Below are positions 30,730 through 33,188 of a DNA stretch of 33,188 bases, one piece after another (the first letter of the stretch is position 1; each line of letters starts with the position of its first letter). The DNA comes from Myxococcales bacterium (GTDB lineage: Bacteria; Myxococcota_A; Polyangia; Palsa-1104; JAEUJZ01). A model generated the notes under the pieces. That model did not search any database and was not told the origin of the DNA. It saw only the letters and a program-made list of their open reading frames with translations. The DNA is taken from assembly GCA_016794465.1 (NCBI GenBank), contig JAEUKA010000071.1, positions 1 through 33,188 of the forward strand, written 5' to 3'. Position numbers and translations under genes: made by a program.

Positions 30730-32331
30730 ATGCAACAGCCGCTTCCTCCGCCGACTTCGTCTTCGACTTCTTCTGCGAACTCTGCTCCGACTGCGGCCCG
30801 TCAGGCACTCGCTGAGTGGCAAGAGGCCAAGCGCCAGAACTTTTACAGCACGGACACGGATCTGCAGGCGATTCTGCTCCATCACTTGGGACCGGAAGTG
30901 CTCGCTCAGGAGGCCCCCGGCCTGGTCGCATTTGGAGCAGAGTCAGCGACGGTACTGGATGATCTGATTCGCGAAAACAACCGCGATGAACACCTGCCGC
31001 AGCTGCGCCGCTGGGATGGCATTGGCCGTCGCATTGATGAAGTGATCTTTCATCCCAGCTACTTTGAGATCGGCCAGCGCGCCTATCGAACCGGAGCGCT
31101 CGCTCGCTATGCTCGTCCTGGGGAGGAGCGGATTCAGCTGGCGTACTGCTATCTGCTCGCCCATCACGGAGAAGGCGGACATCTGTGTCCATTTGCGTGT
31201 ACGGCGGGACTGATCAAGATTCTGCAAGCACGCGGAAATGAGGCATTGAAAGCGCATCTTTTACCGGGTCTTTTGCACCTGGATCGCCGGGCTCCTGAGC
31301 ACTATCACGGCGCGCAGTTTTTGACCGAAGTCCAGGGCGGCTCCGACGTGGGCGCCAACGCAGTGCGAGCCCGGCGCGATGGCGAACACTTTCGGATCAG
31401 CGGTGAAAAGTGGTTCTGTTCGGTGATCGATGCCGACCTGTATTTGATGACCGCGCGACTGGATGGATCTCCGAGCGGAACCGCCGGCCTGGGGGCGTTT
31501 GTGGTGCCGCGCCTGCTTCCGGATGGGACTCCCAATGGGGTTCACATTCGCCGACTGAAGTACAAGCTGGGCACTCGCAGCATGGCCAGTGGGGAAGCAG
31601 ACTTTGTCGATGCGCTGGCCTGGGCCGTTGGTGATCCCGCCTGTGGATTCAAGTCTGTGGTGGAGATCGTGCTCAACACCAGCCGGGTCTATAACGCCAT
31701 TGCCGCGTGTGGAATGATGCGCCGCGCAGAGATCGAAGCGACCACCTACGCGGCTCACCGCGAAGCCTTTGGACAGAAGATCGAGTCGTTTCCGCTGGTC
31801 CGCCGCACCCTTGCGCGGATCTCTTCCGAGCGGCGCCGTGCCGTCGCTGGTACGTTCGGAGTCATCGCTCTTTCGGATGCGGTCGCGCTGGGCCAGGCCG
31901 ATGAGAGTGCGCGCCAGGTGCTGCGCCTCGTGATCAATATGAACAAGTACTGGACGGCGATTCGCTGCACCGACACCATTCGGGATGCGATCGAAGTCCT
32001 TGGGGGGAACGGTGCGATCGAGGACTTCTCGGTGTTGCCGCGACTGCTGCGCGACAGCATTGTGGTCGAGGCGTGGGAAGGAACGCACAACGTCCTGTGT
32101 GCGCAGGTGCTACGGGATCTGCAAAAGCTCGGTCTGCATCACGCCTTTTTTGCATTCCTAAAGGTGCATGCGCGCAGTCAGGAATCGCAGCAGCAGCTTG
32201 ACTCTGCCCGTCGAGAAGTCGAGCGACTCCTGTGTCTTCCTGCCGAGGAAGCAGCGGTGTATATCCGGGATGTGGTCGATCAGCTGATGCCGCTGTGGCA
32301 GCGCGTCTGTGTGGAAAAGTCGCTCTCGTAG
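30730..32331 (+). CDS. AidB-like acyl-CoA dehydrogenase
   Basis: A 533-residue acyl-CoA dehydrogenase-fold flavoprotein. TEVQGGSDVGAN (about 199-210) is the FAD/substrate loop, GEKWFCSVIDADL follows, VLGGNGAIEDFSVLPRLLRDS is the C-terminal FAD-contact region, and AWEGTHNVL (Glu449) carries the position of the catalytic base. The long form, W at the EGT site and the GYxGxE-like C-terminal helices suggest the AidB branch, known for binding FAD and protecting DNA in the E. coli alkylation response, rather than a fatty-acid enzyme. Substrate is unknown. The first 30 residues are Ser/Pro-rich. The ATG at 30730 is used, 12 bp after moaC, so co-transcription is likely. There are no other fatty-acid oxidation genes nearby. 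Confidence 0.87.
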   Translation: MQQPLPPPTSSSTSSANSAPTAARQALAEWQEAKRQNFYSTDTDLQAILLHHLGPEVLAQEAPGLVAFGAESATVLDDLIRENNRDEHLPQLRRWDGIGRRIDEVIFHPSYFEIGQRAYRTGALARYARPGEERIQLAYCYLLAHHGEGGHLCPFACTAGLIKILQARGNEALKAHLLPGLLHLDRRAPEHYHGAQFLTEVQGGSDVGANAVRARRDGEHFRISGEKWFCSVIDADLYLMTARLDGSPSGTAGLGAFVVPRLLPDGTPNGVHIRRLKYKLGTRSMASGEADFVDALAWAVGDPACGFKSVVEIVLNTSRVYNAIAACGMMRRAEIEATTYAAHREAFGQKIESFPLVRRTLARISSERRRAVAGTFGVIALSDAVALGQADESARQVLRLVINMNKYWTAIRCTDTIRDAIEVLGGNGAIEDFSVLPRLLRDSIVVEAWEGTHNVLCAQVLRDLQKLGLHHAFFAFLKVHARSQESQQQLDSARREVERLLCLPAEEAAVYIRDVVDQLMPLWQRVCVEKSLS

Positions 32332-32337
32332 ATACAG

Positions 32338-32383
32338 CCTTCCTTTCCCTCTTCCTTTCATCTTCCGTTCCCGCTTCCTTTCC
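32338..32383. other. 46-base polypyrimidine tract
   Basis: 43 of 46 bases are C or T on the plus strand; the first 22 (32338-32359) are uninterrupted. It lies 7 bases after the dehydrogenase stop. Such homopurine-homopyrimidine DNA can form triplexes, and the C-rich, unstructured RNA could serve as a Rho-loading site that ends transcription. No hairpin terminator is visible in this gap. Confidence 0.5.
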
Positions 32384-32429
32384 ATCATCGATTGGGCAAC
32401 TCCGCGAATAGGGACGCGATAACTTCCGC

Positions 32430-33188
32430 ATGGCCTTATTTGATCTTCGGAAGCTCGAGAATGTCTTTCACAAGCCACAGACTCCGCACGCAGCAGAGAC
32501 GCATGCCCCGACTCCGACGCCTCATGCGCCGACCCCAGCGGTGATTCCGCGCGCGATTCCGGTTGCGGAGCCCGTCAAAGAGAGTCATCCGGCACCGACT
32601 CCGGTTGTGAACCACGCACCGACTCCGGCTGGGAACCACGCACCGGCTCCCACTCCGACTCCGACTCCGGCTACGGCACAGACTCCGACTCCGGCTACGG
32701 CACAGACTCCGACTCCGGTTCCGGCGGGAACCCAGACCAAGACTCCGGGCCTTACCGAAGAGGAGCAGCGCGCGCTCGTCACTGACAGGATGGAGTCGCT
32801 CAAGGAAAACAAGACGATTCTCAAGCCCGGTCAGAAAGGTCCAGAGGTGATCGCGCTCCAGCAGCAGCTCAAGCAGCTGGGTCTGCATGTCGAACAGAAT
32901 GGCGTGATGGACAAGTCCACAGAGGGCTACATCATGGCGATCCAGACCGGCGGGGGACTGGGCGCAGATGGAATTGTTGGGCCCAAGACGATCGATCAGC
33001 TGCTCAAGCTCGATCAGGCCCCGGAAAAACCGGCGACGGGGGACAACGAAGCGGAGGGCGACAACGTCGATCACATGCCCGACGATCCCAAGCTGGCGGC
33101 GGTCTATCTATACAACCGCCAGCGCGTCAAAAATGCCAAGGAGTCGCTCAATCCCTCCCAACAGCGCGACATGGAACAGTTCATCAAG
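32430..33188 (+). CDS. Peptidoglycan-binding-like protein, cut by right edge
   Basis: The frame opens at ATG 32430 and remains open for 253 codons to the end of the window. No signal peptide is visible. Residues 15-115 are a low-complexity Pro/Thr/Ala stretch (APTPTP, TPATAQ repeats), a flexible linker. Then LKPGQKGPEVIALQQQLKQLGLHVEQNGVMD...LGADGIVGPKTIDQLLKL (about 127-190) matches the PG_binding_1 fold, in which the G-x-x-G-x-x-V...LQ...L...G and DGIxGPxT segments are diagnostic. It may bind peptidoglycan, or another ligand as a targeting domain of an effector or phage-like tail protein. The part after 190 is acidic. The C-terminus lies outside the window, so any catalytic domain is unseen. 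Confidence 0.7.
   Translation, partial: MALFDLRKLENVFHKPQTPHAAETHAPTPTPHAPTPAVIPRAIPVAEPVKESHPAPTPVVNHAPTPAGNHAPAPTPTPTPATAQTPTPATAQTPTPVPAGTQTKTPGLTEEEQRALVTDRMESLKENKTILKPGQKGPEVIALQQQLKQLGLHVEQNGVMDKSTEGYIMAIQTGGGLGADGIVGPKTIDQLLKLDQAPEKPATGDNEAEGDNVDHMPDDPKLAAVYLYNRQRVKNAKESLNPSQQRDMEQFIK
32670..32717 (+). repeat. Perfect 24-bp duplication in the Pro/Thr linker
   Basis: Two identical 24-base units (32670-32693 and 32694-32717), each coding ATAQTPTP, lie in the linker of the peptidoglycan-binding-like gene. An 8-residue unit repeated exactly points to recent slippage and probable length variation. Confidence 0.85.

Noticed and set aside
32436..33074. Leftward Arg/Ser-rich frame in the last gene
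   Set aside because: Mirror of the Pro/Thr repeats of the plus-strand gene, without motif.

Overview
This is a GC-rich bacterial chromosome segment. Gene content (large M16 peptidase, several lipoproteins, stand-alone eutBC without a microcompartment, a flavin halogenase-like enzyme, an AidB-like dehydrogenase) and GC-biased codon use fit a Myxococcota/deltaproteobacterial-type genome. This is an inference from gene style; no rRNA or other phylogenetic marker was seen.

The window has two parts. Positions 1 to about 8,500 look like a mobile genomic island. At the left edge an HTH-type regulator gene is cut by the window, facing twin CAATATTGG motifs and a small-gene pair. Next come a small XRE regulator with a palindromic operator, a cascade of overlapping tiny genes (875-1565), a tyrosine integrase (1641-2948) and a protein with two XRE domains. 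The cargo follows: an AT-rich HEPN-like gene (4431-5177) and an uncharacterised two-gene unit (5308-7058) that includes a degenerate ImmA/IrrE-type protein. A large serine recombinase (7368-8333) closes the island. Just beyond it lies the damaged 3' part of what looks like a ferredoxin-dependent bilin reductase gene, which suggests that the island border interrupts an older gene.

Positions about 9,400 to 33,188 are ordinary compact chromosome. They hold: a DEAD-box helicase with two families of internal tandem repeats and a DbpA-type tail; phosphonoacetaldehyde hydrolase (phnX) divergent from ethanolamine ammonia-lyase (eutBC), both of which make acetaldehyde; a YhbY protein coupled to a double M16 peptidase; a seven-repeat propeller lipoprotein coupled to cytidylate kinase; and a CPA2 antiporter with a universal-stress-type tail. 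Then come a tight four-gene cluster (halogenase-like flavoprotein, glucokinase, cytochrome c lipoprotein, rubredoxin), the YchF GTPase, a persulfide dioxygenase-like hydrolase plus rhodanese behind a near-perfect sigma-54 promoter, a convergent lipoprotein, moaC with an AidB-like acyl-CoA dehydrogenase, and a peptidoglycan-binding-like protein cut by the right edge.

The points most worth following are the island cargo (5308-7058 pair and HEPN gene), the sigma-54 promoter with an upstream palindrome before the sulfur genes, the truncated bilin-reductase-like gene at the island border, the 32-34 bp triple repeat before the halogenase cluster, and the coupled micro-gene cascade in front of the integrase. 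No tRNA, rRNA or CRISPR array was recognised.
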